A stretch of 56,986 bases of DNA from Shinella pollutisoli (GTDB lineage Bacteria > Pseudomonadota > Alphaproteobacteria > Rhizobiales > Rhizobiaceae). The stretch lies in assembly GCF_024609765.1 (NCBI RefSeq), contig NZ_JANFDG010000032.1, positions 1-56,986 of the forward strand, given 5' to 3'. The stretch's first letter is position 1. Every line of letters begins with the position of its first letter. Under the pieces are notes generated by a model. That model ran no database searches. It was given only the letters and a program-made list of their open reading frames with translations, and was not told where the DNA came from. The translations under genes were made by a program, and so were the position numbers. Positions 42,192 to 51,260 of this stretch are shown here, one piece after another.

Positions 42192-42877
42192 TGGCTCATC
42201 TCCCGCGACCAAGAAATTGCATTGACATAGATGCCGAGCGGATTGGCGCGCAGGCGCTCGGCGTCGCGCGGCGGCTGGATGACGATGGTGAGGATGGCCG
42301 TCCATCGTTCCGTAGTAGAAAGCTGGCCGTTCTCGAAATGGCGTTCCGTCCACGCCACACGGAAACTGTTAGGAGACGCCCGGATGACGCTCGACACCTC
42401 GACGGCGACTTGGCTCCGGCCGACCTTGGCGAAGGGATCATTGGCGCGGGCATAATCGTTCAATGCCGACGCGCCGCGATCCGTGGTCCATTCATAGGCG
42501 CGAAGCCAGTTCTGGCGGACAATGATCGCGTCGGCCGGGATCGCGCGCACCTGCTCGATGAACCGGCCGAGATGGAAAGCAATCTGCGGATCGGTCGGCC
42601 GATAGTCGGCGTTGGCAGGCGCGACGGTCTGCGCCTGACCGAGATTGTCCACTTGCACCACCCAAGGCACCACGGTCCCGCGTGCGGACTGCCAGACCAG
42701 CGCCGAGGCGAAGCCGGCCGAAAGGATCAGCGAGCCCAACGCCATGAGCCTCCAGTTCCTCGCCTGCACGCGGGCCGAGCCGATGCGCTCGTCCCATGCC
42801 TGCGCGGCCTTCTGATAGGGCGTCTCGGGTTCCGGCGATTTGCCGTAATGAGTTGTTGGTCGTTTGAAGATGGTCAT
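42188..42877 (-). CDS. trbF: Conjugal transfer protein TrbF (VirB8-like)
   Basis: A 229-residue VirB8-family protein. One transmembrane helix (WRLMALGSLILSAGFASALV, about 43-62) follows a cytoplasmic start with NPYQKAA-like pattern (TPYQKAAQAWDERIGSARVQ). The periplasmic domain includes FHLGRFIEQVRAIPADAIIV and WTERHFENGQLSTTERWTAI. It is the inner-membrane assembly factor of the pore. Both ends overlap neighbours by four bases. Confidence 0.92.
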   Translation of the reverse strand: MTIFKRPTTHYGKSPEPETPYQKAAQAWDERIGSARVQARNWRLMALGSLILSAGFASALVWQSARGTVVPWVVQVDNLGQAQTVAPANADYRPTDPQIAFHLGRFIEQVRAIPADAIIVRQNWLRAYEWTTDRGASALNDYARANDPFAKVGRSQVAVEVSSVIRASPNSFRVAWTERHFENGQLSTTERWTAILTIVIQPPRDAERLRANPLGIYVNAISWSREMSQ

Positions 42878-44259
42878 GAGCGGTCACTTTCGGAAAGATT
42901 GACGGAGGAACCGGAGCCGTGGCTGTCGCCGGAGCGGACGGCATGGGCGGTCATGGTGGTGCCGTGGTTGAGGGCCTGCCGGCGCTGCATCCGCTGCGCC
43001 CAAGCCGGGGGACCATTGGGGGAAGTCGGCGGCGCGGCGGCCGGGGCGGCGCTCGCGCCGCCGACCGTGCCCATGGTCGAGCTGCCGCCAGTCGCGCCGA
43101 CGCCAGCCTTTGCGCCAGCGGAGAAGCTGGACTTGACGCTTTCGCCTGCTTGGGATGTTGCGCTGGAGGCTGCGCGTTTGAGCGGCGAGACGGCGGCCGA
43201 GCCTGCCGCTCGGGCGACACCGCCGAGGCCGGAGGCAACGCCCGCCGCCCCGGTCTGGCCGAGCGAGCCGAGGCTATAGGCAGCGGTCGCTGCGCCCGCG
43301 GCCGTTGCGCCTCCGCGAACGGCCGCGGCTCCACCGGACAGGGCAGCAGCGCCGCCCTTGGCGGCAAGCATGGCCCCGCCGCCAGCCGCCGCACCGCCAG
43401 CAAGCACCATGCCGCCAGCAGCGAGGCCGGTGCCCACGGCTGCGCCTGCGCCGAGCTGCGGGCCGCCCGAGATGATGCCGTTCGCGATGCCGGGGCCAAA
43501 GATGCCGAGGCCGAGCAGCGACAGCGCGGCGAGCACAATCGCCATGGCGTCGTCGATGGTCGGGGTTGCCCCGCCGAAACCGGCCGTGAATTGGCTGAAC
43601 AAAGTGCTGCCGATGCCGATGATGACAGCGAGCACCAGAACCTTGATGCCGGACGACACCACATTACCAAGCACCTTCTCGGCCATGAAGGCGGTCTTGC
43701 CGAACAGGCCGAAGGGGATCAGCACAAAGCCGGCGAGCGTGGTCAGCTTGAACTCGATCAACGTCACGAAAAGCTGGATGGCGAGGATGAAGAAGGCCAG
43801 CACCACCAGCGCCCATGCGAACAGCAGGCACGCGATCTGGATGAAGTTCTCGAAGAACGCGATCCAGCCCATCAGGTCGGAAATGGAATCGAGCAGCGGT
43901 CGTCCGGCGTCGAGGCCGGTCTGCGCGACGCGGCCCGGCCGCATCAGATCGGCAACGGAAAAGCTCGTCCCCGATGCCATGAGGCCGAGACCGGCGAAGC
44001 TCTCGAAGACGATGCGGGCGAGGTTGTTCCAGTTGGAAATGATGTAGGCGAAGACGCCGACAAACAGGGTCTTCTTCACCAGCCGCGCGATAATGTCGTC
44101 ATCCGCGCCCCACGCCCAAAAGAGCGCGGCCAGCGTCACGTCGATGACGATCAGCGTCGTGGCGATGAAGGCGACCTCGCCGCCGAGCAGGCCGAAGCCG
44201 CTGTCGATGTAGGAGGTGAAGACCCCGAGGAAATTGTCGATGACGCCCGTGTTCCCCAT
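42874..44259 (-). CDS. trbL: Conjugal transfer protein TrbL (VirB6-like)
   Basis: A 461-residue polytopic protein with six or more membrane segments in the first 300 residues (for example FIATTLIVIDVTLAALFWAW and FAWALVVLAFFILAIQLFVT). It ends in a long Ala/Gly-rich, low-complexity tail. It forms the inner-membrane channel of the mating apparatus. The glycine-rich tail is common in this family. It overlaps trbF by four bases and starts two bases after the small trbK-like gene. Confidence 0.93.
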   Translation of the reverse strand: MGNTGVIDNFLGVFTSYIDSGFGLLGGEVAFIATTLIVIDVTLAALFWAWGADDDIIARLVKKTLFVGVFAYIISNWNNLARIVFESFAGLGLMASGTSFSVADLMRPGRVAQTGLDAGRPLLDSISDLMGWIAFFENFIQIACLLFAWALVVLAFFILAIQLFVTLIEFKLTTLAGFVLIPFGLFGKTAFMAEKVLGNVVSSGIKVLVLAVIIGIGSTLFSQFTAGFGGATPTIDDAMAIVLAALSLLGLGIFGPGIANGIISGGPQLGAGAAVGTGLAAGGMVLAGGAAAGGGAMLAAKGGAAALSGGAAAVRGGATAAGAATAAYSLGSLGQTGAAGVASGLGGVARAAGSAAVSPLKRAASSATSQAGESVKSSFSAGAKAGVGATGGSSTMGTVGGASAAPAAAPPTSPNGPPAWAQRMQRRQALNHGTTMTAHAVRSGDSHGSGSSVNLSESDRS

Positions 44260-44261
44260 GG

Positions 44262-44528
44262 TCAGCGTGCCTCGCTGCGGTCACGACCGAGGAAACGGTC
44301 GCGGGATTCTGCCCATGCGGCGAGGCAGTCGCTGTCACTCGCCGCCGCCTCGCCGAGCCGCTGGCAACGGCGCAGGGTCTCGCGCAGCGGGTCAGTCGGC
44401 GGCTGTAGGGCCGGCGCAGGAGGCGGCGCGGAAGGTTCATCCTTCCGCACCATGTCGATTGCGGTCACTGTCAAGGCAATCGCAACGAACACCACGGCCC
44501 CGAGCCGGGCCAGCATCTTGCCGTCCAT
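44262..44528 (-). CDS. TrbK-alt type putative entry-exclusion protein
   Basis: An 88-residue protein with one N-terminal membrane helix (LARLGAVVFVAIALTVTAID), a proline-rich linker and a Cys pair in LRRCQRLGEAAASDSDCLAA. This is the standard small gene between trbJ and trbL in these elements. By analogy it may reduce transfer into cells that already hold the element. ATG 44528 is preceded by GGGAGG. Longer frames through this region are antisense or out-of-frame shadows. Confidence 0.85.
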   Translation of the reverse strand: MDGKMLARLGAVVFVAIALTVTAIDMVRKDEPSAPPPAPALQPPTDPLRETLRRCQRLGEAAASDSDCLAAWAESRDRFLGRDRSEAR

Positions 44529-44542
44529 GGCGAGCCTCCCCG

Positions 44543-45325
44543 TCAGTTGTTGCCGTTGTTGAACATCCGCGCGTTGCCGGGCTGATAGCCGCTGCCCGGC
44601 GTCAGGAATCGCTCGCGCTGGATGCGGCCCTGTTCGGCGGCGGTCGCGCGCTCGGCCTCGGTCAGCGCATCGGCCCGCCCGTTCGCCGAGATGACCGCGA
44701 TCAGGTCGGAAAGCTGCTGCGACTGGAGGGCGAGAAGCTGGTTGCCGGCCTGCGTCGCCTGCAATGCCCCGGTCGCGCCTTGGCTCTGGCCGACCAGCGC
44801 GGCCATCTCGGAACGGTTGCTGTCGATATTGCCGACCGCCCCTGCCTGCACGCGCATCGCGTCCTGCAAGCCGCCGACCGTGTTCTCCCACCGGCTGCGC
44901 GCATCGGCGACAAGCTGAGCGTCGGTTGTCGAAAGCGAGACGTTGCCATATTGCTGCTGGAACGCTTGGTCGATCTGCCCGACCTCGAAGGCGATGTTCT
45001 GCGCTTGGCCGAGTAGCTGCTGCGTGCGCTGGACGTTCTGCTGAATCTGCTGGAGCGAGCTATGCGGCAGGCTCGCCAGATTGCGGGCTTGATTGATGAG
45101 CATCTGCGCTTCGTTCTGGAGCGAGGTGATCTGGTTGTTGATCTGCTCCAGCGTGCGCGCGGCGGTAAGCAGGTTCTGCGCGTAGTTGGTCGGGTCATAA
45201 ACGATCCGGCCGAAGCCGAATTGCGCATGGGCCGGGCTTGCCAGCATGGGCGACAACGCGACGGGCGGGGCGAGGATTGTCGCCGCCATGAAAATGGCGC
45301 GCGAGCACGAACGACAAATAGTCAT
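44543..45325 (-). CDS. trbJ: Conjugal transfer protein TrbJ (VirB5-like)
   Basis: A 260-residue exported protein. The Sec signal (AIFMAATILAPPVALSPMLA then SPAHAQ) is followed by the conserved GFGRIVYDPTNYAQNLLTAA. A long, Gln/Asn-rich helical region follows (RTLEQINNQITSLQNEAQML), typical of minor pilus components. ATG 45325 is used; it overlaps trbE by four bases. The protein likely sits at the pilus tip or in the periplasm. Confidence 0.92.
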   Translation of the reverse strand: MTICRSCSRAIFMAATILAPPVALSPMLASPAHAQFGFGRIVYDPTNYAQNLLTAARTLEQINNQITSLQNEAQMLINQARNLASLPHSSLQQIQQNVQRTQQLLGQAQNIAFEVGQIDQAFQQQYGNVSLSTTDAQLVADARSRWENTVGGLQDAMRVQAGAVGNIDSNRSEMAALVGQSQGATGALQATQAGNQLLALQSQQLSDLIAVISANGRADALTEAERATAAEQGRIQRERFLTPGSGYQPGNARMFNNGNN

Positions 45326-47778
45326 GGTTGGGCCTCCTTTTCGGGCTGCGGGATGAGATTGGTGAGGTTCGGGATCAGGTCGGCCGCCCAATCGACGCCG
45401 CGCTCGCGCAGCCATGCGGCGAGGAAACCGGCGCGGCCGTGCTCGGCATGGATGCGCGCGATTTCGGTCTGGTCGGACTTGGCGGATGCGGCGCAGAGCG
45501 CGAGGCCGACTTCGGACAGGCCCAGCTCGAACAGCCGGTTGCCGCGCCGCGACTGGCAGTAGTAATCCCGCTTGGGCGTCGCCCGTGCGAGGATTTCGAT
45601 CTGGCGGTCATTTAGGCCGAAGCGGCGATAGATGGCCGTGATCTGCGGCTCGATGGCGCGCTCGTTCGGCAGCAAGAGCCGCGTCGGGCAGCTTTCGATG
45701 ATCGCAGGCGCGATGGCGCTGCCGTCAATGTCGGACAGGCTTTGCGTGGCGAAGATGACGCTGGCGTTCTTCTTGCGCAGCGTTTTCAGCCATTCGCGGA
45801 GCTGGCCGGCAAACCCCTCGTCGTCCAGTGCAAGCCAGCCTTCATCTATGATAAGCAGCGTTGGGCGACCGTCGAGCCGGTCGCCGATGCGATGGAACAA
45901 GTAGGACAGGACGGCCGGAGCTGCGCCGGTCCCGACAAGCCCCTCGATCTCGAACGCCTGCACATCGGCCGAGCCGAGATGTTCGGCTTCGGCGTCGAGC
46001 AACCGGCCATAGGCACCGCCGACGCAGAACGGCCGGAGCGCCTGTTTCAGATCGTTGGATTGCAACAGAACGCTGAGGCCGGTGATGGTGCGTTCTTCGA
46101 CCGGCGCGGACGCCAGCGAGGTCAGCGCCGTCCAAAGATGCTCTTTCACCTCGGGCGTGATCGCCAGCCCCTCGCGCATGAGAATGGCCGCAATCCAGTC
46201 CGCCGCCCATGCGCGTTCATAGGCGTCGTGGATGCGGGCAAGCGGCTGGAGCGAAACGGACGCCTCGTCTCCTTCCGTGAGGCCACCGCCCAAATCGTGC
46301 CAATCCCCGCCCATGGCGAGTGCGGCGGCGCGGATGCTGCCGCCGAAGTCGAAGACGAAGACCTGCGATCCTGCGTAACGGCGGAACTGGAGCGCCATGA
46401 GGGCGAGCAGCACGCTCTTGCCCGCGCCCGTGGGGCCGACGACAAGGGTATGGCCCACGTCGCCGACATGGAGACTTAGCCGGAACGGGGTTGAGCCTTC
46501 GGTCCTAGCGTAAAGCAATGGAGCGTCGCCGAAATGCTCGTCCCGTTCCGGCCCCGCCCACACCGCCGAAAGCGGGATCATGTGGGCGAGATTCAAAGTG
46601 CTGATGGGCGGTTGCCGCACGTTCGCGTAGGCATGGCCCGGCAGCGAGCCGAGCCATGCGTCAACTGCGTTGACGGTCTCGGCCATGGCGGTGAAGTCGC
46701 GGCCCTGAACGATCTTCTCGACCAGGCGCAGCTTCTCTTGCGCCACGCGCGGGTCGGCATCCCAAACGGTGACGGTTGCCGTGACGTAGGCGATGCCCGC
46801 CACGTCCGCACCAAGCTCCTGCAACGCCATGTCCGCGTCGAGCGCCTTGTTGGCGGCGTCGGTGTCCACAAGCGCGGACGCCTCGTTGGTCATCACCTCT
46901 TTCAGAATCGCGGCGACGCTCTTGCGCTTGGCGAACCACTGGCGACGGATGCGGGTCAGCAGCCGGGTCGCATCTGTCTTGTCGAGCAGGATCGCCCGCG
47001 TGCTCCACCGATATGGAAACGGCAGCCGGTTCATCTCGTCGAGCAGGCCGGGCGTCGTCGCGGTCGGGAAGCCAACGATGGTCAGGACGCGCAGATGCGC
47101 GTCGCCAAGGCGCGGCTCCAGCCCGCCGGTCAACGGCTGGTCGGCGAGCAGCGCGTCGAGGTGCATGGGCACCTCGGGCACGCGCACGCGATGGCGGCTG
47201 GTCGAGATGGTGGAATGCAGGTAGGTCAGCGTCGCGCTGTCATCCATCCAACGGCACTCGGGCATGAAGCCGTCGAGCAAGGCCAGCACGCGGTCGGTGC
47301 GGTCGATGAAGCCGCGCAGGACTTCCCACGGGTCCACGCCCGTTTTCTCCCGGCCCTCATAGAGCCATGCCTCAGTGCGAGCGGCTTCCTCGGCCGGGGG
47401 CAGCCAGAGGAAGGTGAGGAAGTAGCCGGACACGAAATGCGCGTCCGCTTCCTCGAAACCGGCTTTCCGCTCGGCATCGACCAGCGCCGACGCGGCATCG
47501 GGAAATGTGCTGTCGGGATAGGTCGCGGCCTCGCTGCGCTGTGCCTCGACGAAGATGCTCCAGCCGGAGCCGAGACGGCGCACGGCGTTGTTGATGCGGC
47601 CGGCGACGGCGACCAGCTCGGCCGCGACGGCGGAATCCAGATCGGGACCACGAAATTTCGCCGTCCTCTGAAAACTCCCGTCCTTGTTCAAGACGACGCC
47701 GGAGCCGACCAATGCGGCCCATGGCAGATAGTCGGCGAGCCGGGTAGCGGTGCGGCGGTATTCGGCAAGGTTCATCAT
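45322..47778 (-). CDS. trbE: Conjugal transfer ATPase TrbE (VirB4-like)
   Basis: An 818-residue VirB4 ATPase. The N-terminal part (AEYRRTATRLADYLPWAALV) is followed by the ATPase domain with Walker A LVVGPTGAGKSVLLALMALQ, VFVFDFGGSIRAAALAMGGD, Walker B LLIIDEGWLALDDE and FATQSLSDIDGSAI. It powers pilus assembly and substrate translocation. ATG 47778 or the adjacent 47775 is used. It starts ten bases after trbD and overlaps trbJ. Confidence 0.95.
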   Translation of the reverse strand: MMNLAEYRRTATRLADYLPWAALVGSGVVLNKDGSFQRTAKFRGPDLDSAVAAELVAVAGRINNAVRRLGSGWSIFVEAQRSEAATYPDSTFPDAASALVDAERKAGFEEADAHFVSGYFLTFLWLPPAEEAARTEAWLYEGREKTGVDPWEVLRGFIDRTDRVLALLDGFMPECRWMDDSATLTYLHSTISTSRHRVRVPEVPMHLDALLADQPLTGGLEPRLGDAHLRVLTIVGFPTATTPGLLDEMNRLPFPYRWSTRAILLDKTDATRLLTRIRRQWFAKRKSVAAILKEVMTNEASALVDTDAANKALDADMALQELGADVAGIAYVTATVTVWDADPRVAQEKLRLVEKIVQGRDFTAMAETVNAVDAWLGSLPGHAYANVRQPPISTLNLAHMIPLSAVWAGPERDEHFGDAPLLYARTEGSTPFRLSLHVGDVGHTLVVGPTGAGKSVLLALMALQFRRYAGSQVFVFDFGGSIRAAALAMGGDWHDLGGGLTEGDEASVSLQPLARIHDAYERAWAADWIAAILMREGLAITPEVKEHLWTALTSLASAPVEERTITGLSVLLQSNDLKQALRPFCVGGAYGRLLDAEAEHLGSADVQAFEIEGLVGTGAAPAVLSYLFHRIGDRLDGRPTLLIIDEGWLALDDEGFAGQLREWLKTLRKKNASVIFATQSLSDIDGSAIAPAIIESCPTRLLLPNERAIEPQITAIYRRFGLNDRQIEILARATPKRDYYCQSRRGNRLFELGLSEVGLALCAASAKSDQTEIARIHAEHGRAGFLAAWLRERGVDWAADLIPNLTNLIPQPEKEAQP

Positions 47779-47788
47779 GGCCGCGCCC

Positions 47789-48070
47789 TCACGCCGCCAG
47801 ATGGCCGGGGATGCGGAGATGCCGCCGCCCGACCTCGACAAAGAGGGGATCGCGTTTCGCTGCCCACACGGCCGCGAAATGGCCGATGGCCCATAGGGCG
47901 AGGCCCACCAGCCAGAGGCGCAGGCCGAGGCCCACGGCCCCGGCCAGCGTTCCGTTCAGAATCGCGATGGCGCGCGGTGCGCCGCCGAGCAGGATATGCT
48001 CGGTCAGCGCCCGGTGGACCGGGATTGAAAATCCCGGCACCGCGTCGAGTTGTTCAAGGCCGCCCGCCAT
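47789..48070 (-). CDS. trbD: Conjugal transfer protein TrbD (VirB3-like)
   Basis: A 93-residue inner-membrane protein with two hydrophobic segments (LNGTLAGAVGLGLRLWLVGL and WAIGHFAAVWAAKRDPLFVE). FSIPVHRALTEHILLGGAPR is the signature start of TrbD/VirB3. It works with TrbE in pilus biogenesis. Its ATG shares one base with the trbC stop (TGATG). Confidence 0.92.
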   Translation of the reverse strand: MAGGLEQLDAVPGFSIPVHRALTEHILLGGAPRAIAILNGTLAGAVGLGLRLWLVGLALWAIGHFAAVWAAKRDPLFVEVGRRHLRIPGHLAA

Positions 48071-48402
48071 CAGATGAGCGCCCCGCCGCCGAACGAGAAG
48101 AACGACAGGAAGAAGCTCGACGCCGCGAACGCGATGGACAGGCCGAACACAATCTGGATCAGCTTGCGAAAGCCGCCGCCCGTATCGCCGAACGCGAGGG
48201 TCAGGCCGGTCACGATGATGATGATGATGGCGATGATCTTGGCGACCGGCCCCTCAATGGATTGCAGGATGCTTTGGAGGGGCGCTTCCCACGGCATCGA
48301 CGAACCGGACGCATGGGCGGCCGGGGCGAGCATGAGACTGATGGCAAGGGCGGATGCGGCGGTCGCCATGCGGCGATAGCCGCGCGAAATCGTGCGGATC
48401 AT
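48070..48402 (-). CDS. trbC: Conjugal transfer prepilin TrbC (VirB2-like)
   Basis: A 110-residue pilin precursor with a long signal region (ATAASALAISLMLAPAAHAS) and two hydrophobic helices (AKIIAIIIIIVTGLTLAFGD and KLIQIVFGLSIAFAASSFFL). The mature subunit would be about 70-75 residues and, in RP4-type systems, can be cyclised. ATG 48402 overlaps trbB by four bases. Confidence 0.92.
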   Translation of the reverse strand: MIRTISRGYRRMATAASALAISLMLAPAAHASGSSMPWEAPLQSILQSIEGPVAKIIAIIIIIVTGLTLAFGDTGGGFRKLIQIVFGLSIAFAASSFFLSFFSFGGGALI

Positions 48403-49394
48403 GAAGATTCTCCTGTGCTGGTGGGGGTTGCCGAAGGGATGGGATGCGTGATGCGGTAGTCGCCGTCCGGCCCCAGCCCTTCGACGCGGGTAAGCTCGGC
48501 CAGCCGGCGCGCGGAACCGCGACCGGAAAGGACGGCAACAAGGTCGATTGTCTCGGCGATCAGGGCGCGCGGGACGGTGACGACAGCCTCTTGGATGAGC
48601 TGTTCTAGACGACGGAGCGCACCGATGCCGGTGCCTGCATGGATGGTTCCGATCCCACCGGGATGGCCGGTGCCCCACGCTTTCAGAAGGTCGAGGGCTT
48701 CGGAGCCGCGCACCTCGCCGATGGGGATGCGATCAGGGCGCAGGCGCAGCGAGGACCGGACCAGATCGGAAAGCGTCGCCACGCCGTCTTTCGTCCGCAT
48801 GGCGACAAGGTTCGGCGCGGCGCATTGCAGCTCGCGCGTGTCCTCGATGATGACGACGCGATCCTGCGTTTTCGCCACCTCGGCGAGCAGCGCATTGGTC
48901 AGCGTGGTCTTGCCGGTGGACGTGCCGCCCGCCACGAGGATGTTAGCGCGGGCTGCGACGGCTTCGCGCAGCGTTTCCGCCTGGTCGGCGGTCATGATGC
49001 CGGCCGCCACATAGTCGTCGAGCGTGAACACCGCGACGGCGGGCTTGCGGATGGCAAAGGTCGGGGCGGCAACCACGGGCGGCAATAGACCTTCAAACCG
49101 CTCACCGGTTTCGGGAAGCTCGGCCGAGACGCGCGGGGATCGCGCATGAACCTCCGCGCCGACATGATGGGCCACCAGCCGCACGATGCGTTCGCCATCG
49201 GCGGCGGACAGGCGTTCGCCCGTGTCGACCAGCCCTTCGGAAAGCCGGTCCACCCAAAGGCGGCCATCGGGATTCAGCATCACCTCGACCACGGCCGGGT
49301 CTTCGAGCAGGCGCGCGATTGCCGGCCCGAGCGCGGTGCGCAACATGCGCGCGCCGCGCGCAATGGCTTCCGGTTTTTGGTGGTTGCTGGTCAT
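48399..49394 (-). CDS. trbB: Conjugal transfer ATPase TrbB (VirB11-like)
   Basis: A 331-residue VirB11-type hexameric ATPase and first gene of the trb operon. Walker A is [40 protein letters not shown] holds the Asp box region, [20 protein letters not shown]alker B, and [20 protein letters not shown] the His box. It drives pilus assembly and DNA transfer steps. Upstream lies a motif shared with traG. Confidence 0.95.
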   Translation of the reverse strand: MTSNHQKPEAIARGARMLRTALGPAIARLLEDPAVVEVMLNPDGRLWVDRLSEGLVDTGERLSAADGERIVRLVAHHVGAEVHARSPRVSAELPETGERFEGLLPPVVAAPTFAIRKPAVAVFTLDDYVAAGIMTADQAETLREAVAARANILVAGGTSTGKTTLTNALLAEVAKTQDRVVIIEDTRELQCAAPNLVAMRTKDGVATLSDLVRSSLRLRPDRIPIGEVRGSEALDLLKAWGTGHPGGIGTIHAGTGIGALRRLEQLIQEAVVTVPRALIAETIDLVAVLSGRGSARRLAELTRVEGLGPDGDYRITHPIPSATPTSTGESS

Positions 49395-49512
49395 GTCGGC
49401 CCCGTTTCTTTACGGGGCGCGACAGGCGATCCCCGGATCGGGGTCGATTAAGAGAGACCGAAATACGGCCGGTTCAACAAGTATCTAAGAGGCGGCGGTG
49501 ATCGGCGGCGAA

Positions 49513-49531
49513 CGGCGGTAAATAGGATGGG
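49513..49531 (-). promoter_or_regulatory. Shared 19-bp motif upstream of the trb operon
   Basis: CGGCGGTAAATAGGATGGG on the plus strand, 118 bases before trbB. The same sequence with one change (CGGCGGCAAATAGGATGGG) is at 53349-53367, 99 bases before traG. Both face minus-strand transfer operons, so this is a likely common promoter or operator element. Confidence 0.55.
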
Positions 49532-49603
49532 CAAGCCAACCGATGTTGAGAAGGTCAGACAGGGATAATATCTATGCCGGAAGTGACAAAGGAATCGATC
49601 TGA

Positions 49604-50173
49604 ATGCGCGGCAGGCCGAAAATATACATAACGGGAGCGTCCTGTTCGGGCGTTTCGACGCTCGGCGCGGCGCTGACAAAACGGTTCGACATTCCGCATA
49701 TCGATGTCGATGACTTCTATTGGATGCCGACGGACCCGCCTTTCAGCGTCAAACGACCGCCCGAGGAGCGCGTGAAGCTGATTGCGGAACAGCAAGCTGC
49801 GCCCCAAGGATGGATATTGACCGGTTCCTTCATCGGATGGGGTGAGGCCCTGATCCGTGACGTTGATCTGATTGTCTTTCTCTACACGCCTACCGCCATC
49901 AGACTGCAACGTCTCGACCAGCGCGAGGCGGCGCGCCACGGTGAGCGCATCCTTCCCGGTGGGGACATGCACGAAGCGCATGTGGCGTTTCGGACATGGG
50001 CATCAGGCTACGATGACCCGCAGTTCACTGGACGGAACCTCGCTCAACATGAACGCTGGCTTGGCCAGCAAACGGCTCCGGTTCTCAGACTGCAAGGCGA
50101 GAAGCCGATAGATGAGCTGGCAGACGTGGTAGCGAGCGAGATCGCAATCATTGGTGAGAGGGCGGGGAGTTAG
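49604..50173 (+). CDS. P-loop kinase-like protein with altered Walker A
   Basis: A 189-residue nucleoside/shikimate-kinase-like P-loop protein. The Walker A loop is YITGASCSGVST, where the usual Lys is Val. HIDVDDFYWMPTDPPFSVKR gives a substrate-binding Asp pair, WILTGSFIGWGEALIRDVDL a Walker B-like strand, and RLQRLDQREAARHGERI the lid. Proteins of this type with non-Lys P-loops are common but uncharacterised. It points opposite to the trb operon and interrupts the usual trbB-copG neighbourhood, so it is probably cargo. Confidence 0.75.
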   Translation: MRGRPKIYITGASCSGVSTLGAALTKRFDIPHIDVDDFYWMPTDPPFSVKRPPEERVKLIAEQQAAPQGWILTGSFIGWGEALIRDVDLIVFLYTPTAIRLQRLDQREAARHGERILPGGDMHEAHVAFRTWASGYDDPQFTGRNLAQHERWLGQQTAPVLRLQGEKPIDELADVVASEIAIIGERAGS

Positions 50174-50190
50174 CCCGCCCTCTCCAAAGT

Positions 50191-50643
50191 TCATGTGCTC
50201 AGCGTCAATCGCGCGTTCTCGAACGGCATGCCCTCATCATCGTAAGGACGACGTGAGACTTCTCTGAAACCAAGGCTCGTATAGAAGCGGACGGCCTGTT
50301 CGTTCTGCGTATAAACTTCGAGCGAGAGTTCCCCTTTCCTTTCCAGCGCATAGGAGATCAGCTGGCGTCCGACGCCCTTTCCCTGTTGTCCGGGTTCAAC
50401 GAAAATGCCGCCGACGAATTTGTCGAGGAGGCTGATGAAACCGAGCGACTTGTTCCCTTGGCAGGCAACCCAAGTCTCGGAACCAGGTAGATATTTGTCT
50501 TCGATCAGCAGACGCTGTTCAAGCAGGCGCTGCCTGCCGATGAAGGGATGCGCGATGAGGGACGCCTCGAGCCATATGGCTGACAGCGTTCTTGTGTCCG
50601 ATGCCAAATTGAATGGCCGGATAATAACGTCATTTTGTGTCAT
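50191..50643 (-). CDS. GNAT-family N-acetyltransferase
   Basis: A 150-residue acetyltransferase. The acetyl-CoA motif VEPGQQGKGVGRQLISYALE fits the Q/R-x-x-G-x-G/A pattern. LEVYTQNEQAVRFYTSLGFR and a C-terminal EVSRRPYDDEGMPFE complete the fold. The substrate is unknown; small-molecule or protein N-acetylation are both possible. ATG 50643 has AGGA five bases upstream. It is convergent with the P-loop gene and sits as cargo between trbB and copG. Confidence 0.88.
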   Translation of the reverse strand: MTQNDVIIRPFNLASDTRTLSAIWLEASLIAHPFIGRQRLLEQRLLIEDKYLPGSETWVACQGNKSLGFISLLDKFVGGIFVEPGQQGKGVGRQLISYALERKGELSLEVYTQNEQAVRFYTSLGFREVSRRPYDDEGMPFENARLTLST

Positions 50644-50770
50644 GATATTCCTGCAGAAAAGACATGCGAAGAGGGTCGGCGAACCATCGTGCCGAACGAC
50701 ACCGCTCAATGCGGCTCACTAGAAACCTCTGCGCATAAATCTCCTTCTGCTTCGATCAAGCATATCCGCC

Positions 50771-51250
50771 TCATGTGCCGCGTTCAATGGTCTGAGGCTC
50801 AGCCGCTAAACCAAGGGCCTCATCACCGGATACATCCCGCGACAGTTCCTTGAGGAACCTGTCTCCTGTCGCCAGACGCCGGCCAAGATTTTGCATGAAG
50901 CCCTCGAACCGCTCTGCTGCTTTGGCGCGGGCTGATTGTCTCGCTGCATCCGGTAAAGGCGGTGTAATCGTCATCCAGTAATGGATGAACTGCGCGACCG
51001 TCTCGCCGAGAACGGCGAGATCCCGGTCGAGCGTGTCGATCTGGCGGCCGAGCTTGTCGAGGCGGCGAGACATGGCAGCTTCAAGCTGGTCGTCGGCATC
51101 GCCGGACAGGTAGGACATGACCGCCGCCTCCACGATGGCGGATTTCGAGACATTGCGGCGCAGGGCCACCGAGCGGCGCAGCGCCATCGCCTCGATCTGC
51201 GGAATGAGCGCGGGGTCGAAATAGATATTCAGGCGGGTGCGCGTGGTCAT
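50771..51250 (-). CDS. CopG-family ribbon-helix-helix protein (conjugation regulator)
   Basis: A 159-residue protein. RTRLNIYFDPALIPQIEAMA begins a ribbon-helix-helix, followed by VSKSAIVEAAVMSYLSG. A coiled-coil middle (LEAAMSRRLDKLGRQIDTLD) and a variable tail follow. CopG proteins of this type accompany traG in many alphaproteobacterial ICEs and may bind DNA at the transfer origin or act as a regulator. ATG 51250 follows GAGGA. It lies ten bases after traG on the same strand. Confidence 0.85.
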   Translation of the reverse strand: MTTRTRLNIYFDPALIPQIEAMALRRSVALRRNVSKSAIVEAAVMSYLSGDADDQLEAAMSRRLDKLGRQIDTLDRDLAVLGETVAQFIHYWMTITPPLPDAARQSARAKAAERFEGFMQNLGRRLATGDRFLKELSRDVSGDEALGLAAEPQTIERGT

Positions 51251-51260
51251 GGGCGTGTCC

